Origin: Comamonas denitrificans
GTDB lineage: Bacteria; Pseudomonadota; Gammaproteobacteria; Burkholderiales; Burkholderiaceae_C
Direction of reading: 5' to 3'
Length of the DNA stretch: 33,074 nt
Assembly (NCBI RefSeq): GCF_017368815.1
Contig: NZ_JAFNME010000028.1
Span: 1 to 33,074, forward strand
Under the pieces are notes generated by a model. The model saw only the letters and a program-made list of their open reading frames with translations, searched no databases and was not told the origin of the DNA. This document shows positions 15,468 to 24,765 of the stretch, piece by piece; the first letter of the stretch is position 1, and each line of letters begins with the position of its first letter. The translations under genes were made by a program, and so were the position numbers.

Positions 15468-18266
15468 ATGGCAGAAACTGTCGTCCGCCTGACCGATGTC
15501 GCCCTGCGCTATGGCGACACGCACGCCCTGGCCGGCATCACGCTGGACATCCCCGCCGGGCGCATGGTCGGCCTGATCGGCCCCGACGGCGTGGGCAAAT
15601 CCAGCCTGCTGGCGCTGATCGCCGGGGCCCGCATCATCCAGCACGGCCAGGTCGAAGTGCTGGGCAGCGACATGGCCCAGCGCCGCCACCGCAACGCCAT
15701 CCTGCCGCGCGTGGCCTACATGCCGCAGGGGCTGGGGCGCAACCTCTACCCCACCCTGTCGGTGGAGGAAAACCTGCAATTCTTCGCCCGCCTGTTCGGC
15801 CACGACGCTGCCGAGCGCCGCCGCCGCATCGACGACCTGACCCAGGCCACCGGGCTGCAAAAATTCCTGGCCCGCCCGGCCGGCAAGCTCTCCGGCGGCA
15901 TGAAGCAAAAGCTCGGCCTGTGCTGCGCCCTGATCCACGACCCCGACCTGCTCATCCTGGACGAGCCGACCACCGGCGTCGACCCGCTGGCCCGCGCCCA
16001 GTTCTGGGACCTGATCGCCCGCATCCGCACCACCCGCCCCGGCATGAGCGTGCTGGTCGCCACCGCCTACATGGACGAAGCCCAGCGCTTCGACTGGCTG
16101 GTGGCCATGGACGCAGGCCAGGTGCTGGCCACCGGCACGCCCGCCGCGCTGCTGGCGCAGACCGGCACGCAGCACCTGGAGGCCGCCTTCATCGCCCTGC
16201 TGCCCGCCGAGAAAAAACGCGGCCATGCCGAGGTCGTCATCCCGCCGCTGCAGGCGCACGCCGACGACATCGCCATCGAGGCGCGTGACCTGACCATGCG
16301 CTTCGGCGACTTCGTGGCCGTCGATCACGTCAATTTCCGCATCCGGCGCGGGGAGATTTTCGGCTTCCTCGGCTCCAACGGCTGCGGCAAGTCCACCACC
16401 ATGAAGATGCTCACCGGGCTGATGCCGGCCAGCGAGGGGCAGGCCTGGCTGTTCGGCAATCTGGTCAACCCGCACGACATCGCCACGCGGCGGCGCGTGG
16501 GCTATATGTCGCAGGCCTTCTCGCTGTACGGGGAGCTGACGGTGCGGCAAAACCTGGTGCTGCACGCCCAGCTCTTTCACGTCCCCGAAGCGGACGTGAA
16601 AGAGCGCGTGCAGGAAATGCTGGAGCGCTTTGGCCTGCAGGGCGAGGCCGAAGCCCTGCCCGAGCGCCTGCCCCTGGGCCTGCGCCAGCGCCTGTCGCTG
16701 GCCGTGGCCATGGTGCACCGGCCCGAGCTGCTCATCCTGGACGAGCCGACCTCGGGCGTCGATCCCGTGGCACGCGACCAGTTCTGGCAACTGCTGGTGG
16801 AACTGTCGCGCCGCGACCAGGTGACGATCTTCATCTCCACCCACTTCATGAACGAGGCCGAGCGGTGCGACCGCATGTCCATGATGCACGCCGGCCGGGT
16901 GCTCGACAGCGATGCCCCCGCTGCCCTGGTAGCCAAGCGCGGCGCGGCCACGCTGGAAGAAGCCTTCATCGGCTATCTGCTGCAAGCCTCGGGTGAAACC
17001 GCGCCCCCGGCAGCGGAAGCATCAACAAACATAGCTTCTTCCGCTGACAAACAAAACAATTCAAATATAAAACACCATGAAAACATTTCTGAATCAGCGG
17101 AATTAGCAACTGAATCAATAGCGAACCGCCCCGCCACCCCGGCGTTCAGCCTGCAACGCCTGTGGAGCTACGTCTGGCGCGAAACCCTGGAGCTGCAACG
17201 CGACCCGGTGCGGGCCACGCTGGCGCTGGTCGGCTCGCTGGTGCTGATGGTGGTGATCGGCCTGGGCATCAACATGGACGTGGAAAGCCTGCGCTTTGCC
17301 GTGCTCGACCACGACCAGACCAGCATCAGCCGCAGCTATGCGCAAAGCCTGTCCGGCTCGCGCTACTTCACCGAACGGGCACCGCTGGCCAGCTACGACG
17401 AACTCGACCAGCGGATGCGCAGCGGCGAGCTGTCGCTGGCGCTGGAAATTCCCCCCGGCTTCGGCCGCACCGTGCTGGCGGGCCAGCCCGCCGCCATCGG
17501 CGCCTGGTTCGACGGGGCCATGCCCCAGCGCGGAGAGACGGTGAGCGGCTACGTGCAAGGCATCCACCAGCACTGGCTGGCCGAGCAGGCGCGGGAGCGC
17601 ACCGGCCTGAAGCTGGGCAGCAACGTGGCGGTAGAGACGCGCTTTCGCTACAACCCGGACGTGAAAAGCCTGCCCGCCATGGCCCCGGCGGTCATGCCCA
17701 TGCTGCTGCTCATGCTGCCCGCCATGCTCACCGCCCTGGCCGTGGTGCGCGAGAAGGAGCTGGGCTCCATCCTCAACCTCTACACCACCCCGGTGACGCG
17801 CGTGGAATTCCTGCTGGGCAAGCAACTGCCCTACGTGCTGCTGGCCATGCTCAACTACCTGCTGATGTGCGCCCTGGCGGTGTTCGCCTTCGGCGTGCCG
17901 ATCACCGGCAGCTTTGCCACCCTCACCCTGGCGGCGCTGCTGTTTTCCATCATCGCCACCGGCATGGGGCTGCTGGCCTCGGCCGTCACGCGCAGCCAGA
18001 TTGCGGCCATGTTCTTCGCCCTGATCGGCACCATCATCCCGGCCTCGCAATTCTCCGGGCTGACCGACCCGGTGTCGTCCCTGGAGGGCGTGGGCCGCTG
18101 GGTGGGCGAGATTTATCCGGCCACCCACATGTTCGCCATCAGCCGGGGCGTGTTCAGCAAGGCGCTCACCCTGGGCGACCTGACGGCGGCCTTCACCGCG
18201 CTGGCGCTGGCCATCCCCGTCATCATGGGCATCGCCATCTGGGCGCTGCCCAAGCAAGAGCGCTGA
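15468..18266 (+). CDS. rbbA: RbbA/YhiH-type ABC transporter: two ATPase domains fused to a permease
   Basis: The 932-residue protein has NBD1 (about 5-235: Walker [10 protein letters not shown], signature LSGGMKQK, Walker [13 protein letters not shown]) and NBD2 (about 265-500: Walker [11 protein letters not shown], signature altered to LPLGLRQR, Walker [13 protein letters not shown]). An ABC2-type membrane domain follows (about 560-930), with a first helix, a large extracytoplasmic loop and a five-helix C-terminal bundle. This matches E. coli RbbA, reported both as ribosome-associated ATPase and transporter; here the operon points to export. Residues about 520-552 form a polar, Asn/Ser-rich AT-rich linker that coincides with a palindromic repeat element read in frame. 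Confidence 0.92.
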   Translation: MAETVVRLTDVALRYGDTHALAGITLDIPAGRMVGLIGPDGVGKSSLLALIAGARIIQHGQVEVLGSDMAQRRHRNAILPRVAYMPQGLGRNLYPTLSVEENLQFFARLFGHDAAERRRRIDDLTQATGLQKFLARPAGKLSGGMKQKLGLCCALIHDPDLLILDEPTTGVDPLARAQFWDLIARIRTTRPGMSVLVATAYMDEAQRFDWLVAMDAGQVLATGTPAALLAQTGTQHLEAAFIALLPAEKKRGHAEVVIPPLQAHADDIAIEARDLTMRFGDFVAVDHVNFRIRRGEIFGFLGSNGCGKSTTMKMLTGLMPASEGQAWLFGNLVNPHDIATRRRVGYMSQAFSLYGELTVRQNLVLHAQLFHVPEADVKERVQEMLERFGLQGEAEALPERLPLGLRQRLSLAVAMVHRPELLILDEPTSGVDPVARDQFWQLLVELSRRDQVTIFISTHFMNEAERCDRMSMMHAGRVLDSDAPAALVAKRGAATLEEAFIGYLLQASGETAPPAAEASTNIASSADKQNNSNIKHHENISESAELATESIANRPATPAFSLQRLWSYVWRETLELQRDPVRATLALVGSLVLMVVIGLGINMDVESLRFAVLDHDQTSISRSYAQSLSGSRYFTERAPLASYDELDQRMRSGELSLALEIPPGFGRTVLAGQPAAIGAWFDGAMPQRGETVSGYVQGIHQHWLAEQARERTGLKLGSNVAVETRFRYNPDVKSLPAMAPAVMPMLLLMLPAMLTALAVVREKELGSILNLYTTPVTRVEFLLGKQLPYVLLAMLNYLLMCALAVFAFGVPITGSFATLTLAALLFSIIATGMGLLASAVTRSQIAAMFFALIGTIIPASQFSGLTDPVSSLEGVGRWVGEIYPATHMFAISRGVFSKALTLGDLTAAFTALALAIPVIMGIAIWALPKQER
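17031..17111. repeat. Palindromic AGCT element, copy 3, inside rbbA
   Basis: ATAGCTTCTTCCGCTGA (17031-17047) faces TCAGCGGAATTAGCAACT (17094-17111), giving perfect 9-bp inner arms TTCCGCTGA/TCAGCGGAA around an AT-rich centre. The ends resemble the intergenic AGCT elements of this genome. The element stands out against the very GC-rich rbbA gene and is translated in frame as the linker between the second ATPase and the membrane domain. Confidence 0.65.
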
Positions 18267-18284
18267 ACGGAAAAAGGAATACCG

Positions 18285-19412
18285 ATGCTGCTCACCCTCA
18301 AAAACATCTGGCGCCTGGGCATCAAGGAGCTGTGGAGCCTGTGGCGCGACCCGGTGATGCTGATCCTCATCGTCTACACCTTCACCGCCTCGGTCTACAC
18401 CGCCGCCTCGGCCATGCCCGAGACGCTGCACCACGCGCCCATCGCCATCGTCGATGAAGACCACTCGCCCCTGTCGCAGCGCATCGCCTCGGCGTTCTAC
18501 CCGCCGCACTTCATGCCACCGCAACTGCTGTCCTGGCAGGCGGTGGATGCGGGCATGGACGCGGGCGACTTCACCTTCGCCCTGACCATTCCGCCCAACT
18601 TCCAGCGCGACGTGCTGGCGGGCAAGAACGCCACCCTGCAACTGAACGTGGACGCCACGCGCATGAGCCAGGCCTTCAGCGGCAGCGGCTACATCCAGCA
18701 GATCGCCCTGGCCGAGGTGCGCGAATTCACCCAGCGCTACCGCGCCGCCACCGCCCTGCCCGTGGCGCTGGAGCTGCGGGCCCGCTTCAACCCGGGGCTG
18801 AACAAGATCTGGTTCGGGGCGCTGATGCAGATCATCAACAACGTGACCATGCTCTCCATCATCCTCACCGGCGCAGCGCTGATCCGCGAGCGCGAGCACG
18901 GCACCATCGAACACCTGCTGGTCATGCCTGTCACGCCCACGCAGATCATGCTGGCCAAGGTCTGGTCGATGGGCGCAGTGGTGCTGCTGGCCGCCGGCAT
19001 CTCCCTGCACCTCGTGGTGCGCGGGCTGCTGCAGGTACCCGTCGAGGGCAGCATCCCCCTGTTCATGGCCGGGGCGGCGCTGTGCCTGTTCGCCACCACT
19101 GCCATGGGCATCTTTCTGGCCACCATTGCCCGCTCCATGCCGCAGTTCGGCCTGCTGATGGTGCTGATCCTGCTGCCGCTGCAACTGCTCTCGGGCGGCA
19201 TGACGCCGCGCGAATCCATGCCCGAGCTGGTGCAAAGCGTCATGCTGCTGGCCCCCACCACCCACTTCGTCGAACTGGGCCAGGCCATCCTCTACCGGGG
19301 CGCGGGGCTGGACGTGGTGTGGCAGCCCTTCCTGGCCCTGGCCGCCATCGGCAGCGCCCTGTTCGCCCTGTCGCTGGCGCGGTTTCGCAAGACCATCAGC
19401 CAGATGGCGTGA
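18285..19412 (+). CDS. yhhJ: ABC-2 type transporter permease (YhhJ-like)
   Basis: This 375-residue inner-membrane protein has one N-terminal helix (about 24-42), a large extracytoplasmic domain (about 45-170) and five C-terminal helices, the ABC2_membrane_3 pattern. Segments such as ALIREREHGTIEHLLVMPVTPTQIMLAK and LLPLQLLSGGMTPRESMPE are typical. It lies 18 bp after the rbbA-type gene with AAAGGA as ribosome binding site and would pair with the fused permease domain. It is the last gene of the efflux operon. The exported substrate cannot be deduced. Confidence 0.93.
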   Translation: MLLTLKNIWRLGIKELWSLWRDPVMLILIVYTFTASVYTAASAMPETLHHAPIAIVDEDHSPLSQRIASAFYPPHFMPPQLLSWQAVDAGMDAGDFTFALTIPPNFQRDVLAGKNATLQLNVDATRMSQAFSGSGYIQQIALAEVREFTQRYRAATALPVALELRARFNPGLNKIWFGALMQIINNVTMLSIILTGAALIREREHGTIEHLLVMPVTPTQIMLAKVWSMGAVVLLAAGISLHLVVRGLLQVPVEGSIPLFMAGAALCLFATTAMGIFLATIARSMPQFGLLMVLILLPLQLLSGGMTPRESMPELVQSVMLLAPTTHFVELGQAILYRGAGLDVVWQPFLALAAIGSALFALSLARFRKTISQMA

Positions 19413-19482
19413 ACCGCGCCCCTCCGGCCAGAAGCCTCGCATCTGCCGCCCTGGGCCGCCCTCCAGGGCAACGCGTTGGCGC

Positions 19483-19506
19483 AATGGGCTGCAAAAGCAG
19501 CCCATT
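19483..19506. terminator. Perfect hairpin after the efflux operon
   Basis: AATGGGCTGC (19483-19492) and GCAGCCCATT (19497-19506) pair perfectly with an AAAA loop. There is no T tract, so termination is uncertain. It lies 71 bp after the permease stop and 94 bp before tyrB, and could instead be an operator or leader structure for tyrB. Confidence 0.4.
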
Positions 19507-19599
19507 CGCACATAAAATAGAGGGCTTTCCCTGGCGGCATCCGGCTTGCTATCAAAGAGGGAGAGCACGCTTTTTTTCTACCCTCAAGGACAAAGAACC

Positions 19600-20802
19600 A
19601 TGTCTCTGTTTTCCGCTGTCGCAATGGCCCCGCGCGATCCCATTTTGGGCCTGAACGAACAATACGCTGCCGATCCCAACCCGCAAAAAGTCAATCTGGG
19701 CGTGGGCGTGTACTTCGACGACAACGGCAAATTGCCCCTGCTGCAGTGCGTACAAGCGGCTGAAAAAGCCCTCATGGACACCCCGACAGCCCGTGGCTAT
19801 CTGCCCATCGACGGGATTGCTGCCTACGACAACGCCGTCAAAGCCCTGGTGTTTGGCGCCGATGCCGAGCCCGTCACCAGCGGCCGCGTGGCCACCGTGC
19901 AAGCCATTGGCGGCACCGGCGGCCTGAAAATCGGTGCCGACTTTTTGCACAAGCTCAACCCCAACGCCAAGGTGCTGATCTCTGACCCCAGCTGGGAAAA
20001 CCACCGTGCCATCTTTCAAAACGCCGGTTTTGAAGTTGATACCTACGCCTACTACGACGCGGCCAAGCGCGGGGTGAACTTTGACGGCATGCTGCAAAGC
20101 CTGCGCAGCGCCGCCCCTGGCACCATCGCCGTGCTGCACGCCTGCTGCCACAACCCCACCGGCTACGACATCACCCCCGCGCAGTGGGACCAAGTGATTG
20201 AGGTGGTGAAGGCCAACAACCTGGTCGCCTTCCTCGATATGGCCTACCAGGGCTTTGGCCATGGCATTGCCGAAGACGGCGCAGTGATTGGCAAATTTGT
20301 TGCTGCCGGGCTGAATATTTTTGTTTCCACCTCGTTCAGCAAAAGCTTCAGCCTGTACGGCGAGCGCGTGGGGGCCTTGTCGGTGGTCGCCAATGACAAG
20401 GAAGAAGCCGCCCGCGTGCTCTCGCAGCTGAAAATCGTCATCCGCACCAACTACTCCAACCCGCCCACCCACGGCGGTGCGGTGGTGGCCAAGGTGCTCA
20501 CCACCCCGGCCCTGCGCCAGCAATGGGAAGAGGAGCTGGGCGCCATGCGCGTGCGCATCAAGGCCATGCGCCAAAAACTGGTCGATGGCCTGCAAGCCGC
20601 CGGTGTGCAGCAAGACATGTCTTTCATGACGCAGCAAATCGGCATGTTCAGCTACTCGGGCCTGACCAAAGAGCAAATGCTGCGCTTGCGCAGCGAATTT
20701 GGCGTTTACGGCACCGACACCGGCCGCATCTGCGTGGCCGCGCTCAATAGCCAAAACGTTGGTTACGTCTGCCAGGCGATCGCCAAGGTATTGCAAGGCT
20801 AA
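19600..20802 (+). CDS. tyrB: Aromatic-amino-acid/aspartate aminotransferase (TyrB type)
   Basis: This PLP enzyme transfers amino groups between aromatic or dicarboxylic amino acids and 2-oxoglutarate. The 400-residue product is a class I aminotransferase: PRDPILGLNEQYAADPNPQKVNLGVGVY at the N-terminus, HACCHNPTGYD, FLDMAYQGFG and the PLP lysine in STSFSKSFSLYGERVG. Length fits TyrB/AspC (about 396-400). ATG 19600-19602 follows AAGGA; an upstream in-frame ATG at 19546 gives unconserved residues. tyrB beside uvrB is a plausible ancestral divergent pair now separated by the efflux cassette. Confidence 0.93.
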   Translation: MSLFSAVAMAPRDPILGLNEQYAADPNPQKVNLGVGVYFDDNGKLPLLQCVQAAEKALMDTPTARGYLPIDGIAAYDNAVKALVFGADAEPVTSGRVATVQAIGGTGGLKIGADFLHKLNPNAKVLISDPSWENHRAIFQNAGFEVDTYAYYDAAKRGVNFDGMLQSLRSAAPGTIAVLHACCHNPTGYDITPAQWDQVIEVVKANNLVAFLDMAYQGFGHGIAEDGAVIGKFVAAGLNIFVSTSFSKSFSLYGERVGALSVVANDKEEAARVLSQLKIVIRTNYSNPPTHGGAVVAKVLTTPALRQQWEEELGAMRVRIKAMRQKLVDGLQAAGVQQDMSFMTQQIGMFSYSGLTKEQMLRLRSEFGVYGTDTGRICVAALNSQNVGYVCQAIAKVLQG

Positions 20803-20836
20803 ATTTGCGCCTTTGCGCCTTTGCCTGTGCAATGCA

Positions 20837-20864
20837 AAAGCCACCTTCACAGGTGGCTTTTTTT
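20837..20864 (+). terminator. Rho-independent terminator of tyrB
   Basis: AAGCCACC and GGTGGCTT form the stem (outer A-T pairs extend it to 9 bp) with loop TTCACA, followed by a run of seven T. It begins 34 bp after the tyrB stop codon. Confidence 0.9.
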
Positions 20865-20948
20865 ATAGCTACCCGCGCAACAATCACAACATTTTTTTGA
20901 AGTATTTGCAAAAATATGGCGTGTACTCAGCGGAAACAGCTATTTAAA
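20865..20948. repeat. Palindromic AGCT element, copy 4
   Basis: The element starts ATAGCTACCCGCGC, abutting the tyrB terminator, and ends CAGCGGAAACAGCTATTTAAA, the same terminus as copy 5. The centre is AT-rich. It fills most of the gap between tyrB and the convergent dioxygenase gene; no open reading frame is supported there. Confidence 0.65.
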
Positions 20949-20987
20949 CCATACCGTCCGCCCCAGCGCTCTGGGCCGCCCCGCGCA

Positions 20988-21833
20988 TCACTCCCACACC
21001 ACCGAGCGCATACCAATCGAGGCCATTTGAAACCCAGCATTGAAAAAGCGGGGGCGATCGCCCGGCACCACCGCTGCAGCCGCGTAAAGCAGCGGCAAGA
21101 AATGCTCGTGCGTGGGGTGGCAGACCTCGGTGATATCCCCCCATTGGGCAAACTGCACCAGCGGCTGCACATCGCCCGCCAGAATGTGATTGGCCACACG
21201 GTCATCAAACTGCAGCGCCCAGCGGTAGGTGGCATTAAGGCCCATGCCCTGGCGCAGGGTGGACAGGTTGTGCACCACATTGCCACTGGCCACCAAGAGC
21301 ACGCCGCGCTCGCGCAGCGCGGCCAATTGCTGGCCCAGCGCCCAGTGCTCGGCAGCAGGGCGGGTGATGTCCATGCTCAGTTGCACCACGGGGATATCGG
21401 CCTGCGGAAACATGGGCTGCAGCACGCCCCAGGCACCGTGGTCCAGACCGCGCTCCCAATCGACGTTCAGCGGCTTGCCTGTGGCCGGATTTTTTAACGC
21501 CGCCGCCAATGCCGGGGCCAGTGCGGGGGCCCCCGGGGCGGGGTAGCGGCACTGGTACAGCTCAGGCGGAAAACCACCAAAATCATGCAAGGTGGCCGGT
21601 TGCGCGGCCCCACTCAGCGCCCAACTGCCGCCGGTCAGCCAATGCGCAGAGATGCACACAATCAACGTTGGGCGGGGAAAGCGTTGCAACAATTCTTGCC
21701 CCAGATCGGCCCAGGTTAAATGCCAAGCGTTTTTTTCAATGGCATTCATGGGGCTGCCATGGCCGACAAACAGCACCGGCAAGCGTGGGGTGACGGGGAG
21801 CAAATCGGATAACAAAGCAGCAGTCATGCCCAT
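20988..21833 (-). CDS. DODA-type extradiol aromatic ring-opening dioxygenase (YgiD-like)
   Basis: The product (about 281 residues) is a class III extradiol dioxygenase of the LigB/DODA type, a metal enzyme that opens catechol rings. Family signatures are LPVLFVGHGSPMNAIE, CISAHWLTGG, LDHGAWGVLQPMFPQADIPVVQLS and VASGNVVHNL, whose histidines are the expected metal ligands. E. coli YgiD acts on DOPA, but the physiological substrate here is unknown. The start may be ATG 21831-21833 or 21825-21827; neither has a good ribosome binding site. The sodB terminator ends only about 20 bp upstream, so expression may depend on readthrough. Confidence 0.88.
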   Translation of the reverse strand: MGMTAALLSDLLPVTPRLPVLFVGHGSPMNAIEKNAWHLTWADLGQELLQRFPRPTLIVCISAHWLTGGSWALSGAAQPATLHDFGGFPPELYQCRYPAPGAPALAPALAAALKNPATGKPLNVDWERGLDHGAWGVLQPMFPQADIPVVQLSMDITRPAAEHWALGQQLAALRERGVLLVASGNVVHNLSTLRQGMGLNATYRWALQFDDRVANHILAGDVQPLVQFAQWGDITEVCHPTHEHFLPLLYAAAAVVPGDRPRFFNAGFQMASIGMRSVVWE

Positions 21834-21852
21834 GATTACAACAAAAATACAC

Positions 21853-21882
21853 AAAAAAAACCCGCTGACGCAGGCCAGCGGG
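21853..21882 (-). terminator. Rho-independent terminator of sodB
   Basis: On the minus strand CCCGCTG (21882-21876) pairs with CAGCGGG (21867-21861), followed by eight T (21860-21853). It lies 39 bp after the sodB stop and immediately before the dioxygenase start. Confidence 0.88.
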
Positions 21883-21921
21883 TGGAGCCGAAGGGGAGTT
21901 CTTCAACGGTTAAGGCTGAGC

Positions 21922-22506
21922 TCAGGCGGCAAAGTTGGCCTGGGCAAAATCCCAGTTGGCCAAGTGGTTCAAGAACACTTCGACAAACTTGGGACGGGCA
22001 TTGCGGTAGTCGATGTAGTAGGCGTGCTCCCACACGTCCACCGTCAGCAAGGCCTTGTCGGCGGTGGTCAGGGGGGTGCCAGCCGGGCCGGTATTGACGA
22101 TGTCCACGCTGCCATCGGCTTTTTTCACCAGCCACGTCCAGCCCGAGCCAAAGTTGCCCACGGCCGATTTGGTGAATTCTTCTTTGAACTTGTCAAAGCT
22201 GCCCCACTTGGCGTTGATGGCCTCCAGCAACGCGCCGGTAGGAGCGCCACCGCCTTGGGGCTTCATGCAGCTCCAGAAGAAGGTGTGGTTCCAGATTTGC
22301 GCCGCGTTGTTGTAGATGCCGCCGGAAGATTTTTTGATGATCTCTTCCAGGCCCATGTTTTCAAACTCGGTGCCTTTTTGCAGGTTGTTCAGGTTCACCA
22401 CATAGGCGTTATGGTGCTTGCCGTGGTGAAACTCCAGCGTTTCTTGGCTGTAGTGGGGGGCCAGTGCGTCGATGGCGTAAGGCAGAGCGGGCAGGGTATG
22501 TTCCAT
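21922..22506 (-). CDS. sodB: Superoxide dismutase (Fe/Mn family, probably Fe)
   Basis: This enzyme dismutes superoxide to oxygen and hydrogen peroxide. The 194-residue cytoplasmic protein keeps the metal ligands H27 ([11 protein letters not shown]), H74 (NHTFFW), D157 and H161 ([13 protein letters not shown]). [11 protein letters not shown] and NFGSGWTWL are typical of the FeSOD subgroup, and the length matches E. coli SodB (193). There is no signal peptide. AGAGGAA precedes ATG 22504-22506. It has its own terminator and an imperfect palindrome 58-74 bp upstream. Confidence 0.96.
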   Translation of the reverse strand: MEHTLPALPYAIDALAPHYSQETLEFHHGKHHNAYVVNLNNLQKGTEFENMGLEEIIKKSSGGIYNNAAQIWNHTFFWSCMKPQGGGAPTGALLEAINAKWGSFDKFKEEFTKSAVGNFGSGWTWLVKKADGSVDIVNTGPAGTPLTTADKALLTVDVWEHAYYIDYRNARPKFVEVFLNHLANWDFAQANFAA

Positions 22507-22563
22507 GGTGTTCCTCTTGATGGTTAGAAATTGTGAGAAAAAAACTGCAGGTTTCTTTGCGTG

Positions 22564-22580
22564 AGTACTGAGTCAGCACT
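22564..22580. promoter_or_regulatory. Imperfect palindrome upstream of sodB
   Basis: AGTACTGA-G-TCAGCACT has 8-bp arms with one mismatch, 58-74 bp before the sodB start codon, where an operator or a leader hairpin would lie. No regulator can be named. The rest of the 201-bp gap to xseA holds no other convincing feature. Confidence 0.35.
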
Positions 22581-22707
22581 GAATTTGATTTAACGCAAAA
22601 AGTCGCCAACCGGTTAATTGTAGGCACAAGCACACACTTTGGCTGACCGCCCCGGATAAAAAGCGCCAGGTGCCACAATCGGCGGCAACCCGGCTGCAAC
22701 CCAACTT

Positions 22708-24015
22708 TTACAGCAAACGCGGTTGCACTACGGTTAAATCCAAACGGCCGTCAGCCAATTGCGCTTGCAAAGCCGTACCGACCGGAGCGCTGCCCACCGA
22801 AGATACCACTTGCCCCTGGGGGGTGGTCAGCCACGCAAACCCGCGCTGCAGCACGTGTTCCGGGTTGAGCAGCTCCAGCCGCTGCGTCAGCAGCGCCAAG
22901 GTTTGGCGGCGCTGCTGCAGCTGGCGTTGAAAATTTTTATGAAAATTGGCCTCTAACGCTTGCTGGGTAAGCGCTGACTGCTTCAATTTTAATTGAACGG
23001 CTTGCGCCATTTGCTGGCCTTGGCGCTGGCACAGCAAGCGCTGGGTTTGCAGCGCCTTGCCCGGCTGCCCCAGGCGCAGAGTCAGTTTGTCCAGCCACTG
23101 CTGCTGGTTTTGCACGCGCTGCTGCAGCAAGCGCTCAATACGTTCTGCCCAAGCCTGCAGTTGCAACAGGCAATCGGCGCGGGCCGGGGCCACCAGCTCA
23201 GCGGCGGCCGTGGGGGTGGGCGCGCGCACATCGGCACAAAAATCGGCAATGGTGAAATCGGTCTCGTGCCCCACGCCACTGACCAGTGGCACCGGGCTTT
23301 GCACAATGGTGTGGGCCAAGGCCTCATCGTTAAAGGCCCACAGGTCTTCCATGGAACCGCCACCGCGCACCAGCAAGATGGCATCCACCGGGGGGTGCGG
23401 GCCCGGTTGCTGCGCCAGCGCGTACACCTGGTGCAAAGCCGCCACCAAAGAGGCCGGCGCTTGCTCCCCCTGCACCAAGGCAGGCACCAACACCACCGGC
23501 AAATACGGGGCCCGGCGCTGCAAGGCGGTCACCACATCGTGCAAAGCAGCCGCCCCCAGCGAGGTCACCAAGCCAATCCCCCGGGGCATGGCGGGCAAGG
23601 GGCGCTTGCGCTCCGCAGCAAACAGGCCCTGCGCTTGCAAACGCTCTTTCAGGCGCAGGAACTGCTCCATCCAGCTGCCTTGCCCGGCCCGCTGCAGTTT
23701 TTCGACAATCAGCTGCAAATCACCACGCTGCTCGTACACCCCCAGCTGGCCTTGCAGCTCGACCAAATCGCCATCGCGCGGGGAAAAATCCAGGTTTTGC
23801 GCAGCACGGCGAAACATGGCGCAGCGCAGTTGGCCGGTGGCATCCTTGATCGAAAAATAGCAATGCCCACTGGGCGCACGGGAAAAGCCGGCGATCTCCC
23901 CCCGCACCTGCACGGGGTTGAAGCGTGCCTGCAAACTATCGGCAATGGCTTGGCACAAGGCCCCCACCGCCCACACGGGCGCAGCACCGGGGCCATTCAA
24001 AGAAGCTTGATACAT
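22708..24015 (-). CDS. xseA: Exodeoxyribonuclease VII large subunit
   Basis: XseA with several XseB subunits degrades single-stranded DNA and functions in repair. The 435-residue product has the N-terminal OB-fold (about 25-115: FNPVQVRGEIAGFSR, GHCYFSIKDATGQLRCAMFRR), the catalytic domain (about 130-330: GIGLVTSLGAAALHDVVTALQRRAP, LLVRGGGSMEDLWAFNDEALA, PLVSGVGHETDFTIADFCADVRAPTPTAAAE) and a coiled-coil C-terminus rich in Gln and Leu that binds XseB. It appears intact. xseB is not adjacent. It is divergent from exbB with an 87-bp gap. Confidence 0.95.
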   Translation of the reverse strand: MYQASLNGPGAAPVWAVGALCQAIADSLQARFNPVQVRGEIAGFSRAPSGHCYFSIKDATGQLRCAMFRRAAQNLDFSPRDGDLVELQGQLGVYEQRGDLQLIVEKLQRAGQGSWMEQFLRLKERLQAQGLFAAERKRPLPAMPRGIGLVTSLGAAALHDVVTALQRRAPYLPVVLVPALVQGEQAPASLVAALHQVYALAQQPGPHPPVDAILLVRGGGSMEDLWAFNDEALAHTIVQSPVPLVSGVGHETDFTIADFCADVRAPTPTAAAELVAPARADCLLQLQAWAERIERLLQQRVQNQQQWLDKLTLRLGQPGKALQTQRLLCQRQGQQMAQAVQLKLKQSALTQQALEANFHKNFQRQLQQRRQTLALLTQRLELLNPEHVLQRGFAWLTTPQGQVVSSVGSAPVGTALQAQLADGRLDLTVVQPRLL

Positions 24016-24102
24016 AAGAAAACCGGTAAAACGGCAAAAGCACCTTGTCAGGCAGTGATAATCAGCGGTTGATTTTCACCTACACCACGCGGAGAGAATA
24101 CG

Positions 24103-24726
24103 TTGCTGACCATCATCCAAGCCGCTGGCTGGCCCATCTGGCCCCTGATTGCCTGCTCTATTTTGGCCTTGGCGCTCATTGTGGAGCGCTTTATTTCGCT
24201 CAAAGCCAGCAAGATCGCCCCCGAAAATCTGCTGCAAGAGGCCATCTCCGTCTCGCGCCAAGGGGTTCCCAGCGAGCAAGTGATTGCCCAACTGGCCCAA
24301 AACAGCGCCCTGGGCGAGGTCTTGGCCAGCGGCCTCAAGGCCATCGGCCAGTCCAGCCAGCAAGAATACCTGCAGGCCCAAATGGAGACCGCCGGCCGCG
24401 CCGCAGCGCACAAGCTGGAGCGCTACTTGGGGGCTCTGGCCACAATTGCTTCGGCCGCCCCCCTGCTGGGCCTGCTGGGCACCGTGATTGGCATGATTGA
24501 GATTTTTGGCTCGCAAGCGGGCGGCGGTGCGGTTGGCAGCGGCAACCCGGCGCAACTGGCCCATGGCATTTCGATTGCGCTGTACAACACCGCTTTTGGT
24601 TTGATCGTGGCCATTCCGGCACTGATTTTTTGGCGCTACTTTCGCGCCCGGGTCGATGGCTATTTGCTGCAGCTGGAGCTGGCCAGCGAGCAATTTCTGC
24701 ACCACTTGTTGCAACTGCGCCGCTAA
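24103..24726 (+). CDS. exbB: ExbB/TolQ/MotA-family proton channel protein
   Basis: This inner-membrane protein forms, with ExbD, a proton-driven motor that energises TonB- or Tol-type systems. The 207-residue product has three membrane segments (about 9-28, 108-130 and 153-175) and the MotA_ExbB signature LATIASAAPLLGLLGTVIGMIEIF followed by GISIALYNTAFGLIVAIPALIFW. The start is TTG (24103-24105): no ATG is available at the conserved N-terminus, and GGAGAG lies 6 bp upstream. It precedes exbD by 39 bp. No tonB is adjacent; the position upstream of lpxK suggests an envelope role. Confidence 0.92.
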   Translation: MLTIIQAAGWPIWPLIACSILALALIVERFISLKASKIAPENLLQEAISVSRQGVPSEQVIAQLAQNSALGEVLASGLKAIGQSSQQEYLQAQMETAGRAAAHKLERYLGALATIASAAPLLGLLGTVIGMIEIFGSQAGGGAVGSGNPAQLAHGISIALYNTAFGLIVAIPALIFWRYFRARVDGYLLQLELASEQFLHHLLQLRR

Positions 24727-24765
24727 ACGGCCCCGCCCGCAGAACCCGCAGGAGGACAAGCGCCC

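Noticed and set aside
12835-19568. Long open frames on the minus strand opposite the efflux genes (hundreds of codons each)
   Set aside because: They are low-complexity, His/Gln/Gly-rich products with no recognisable domain, and arise from the high GC3 of the real plus-strand genes.
24045-24102. Fur box upstream of exbB (TGATAATCA ... TGATTTT)
   Set aside because: Only isolated hexamers match; the 19-bp consensus is not met well enough to claim a site.
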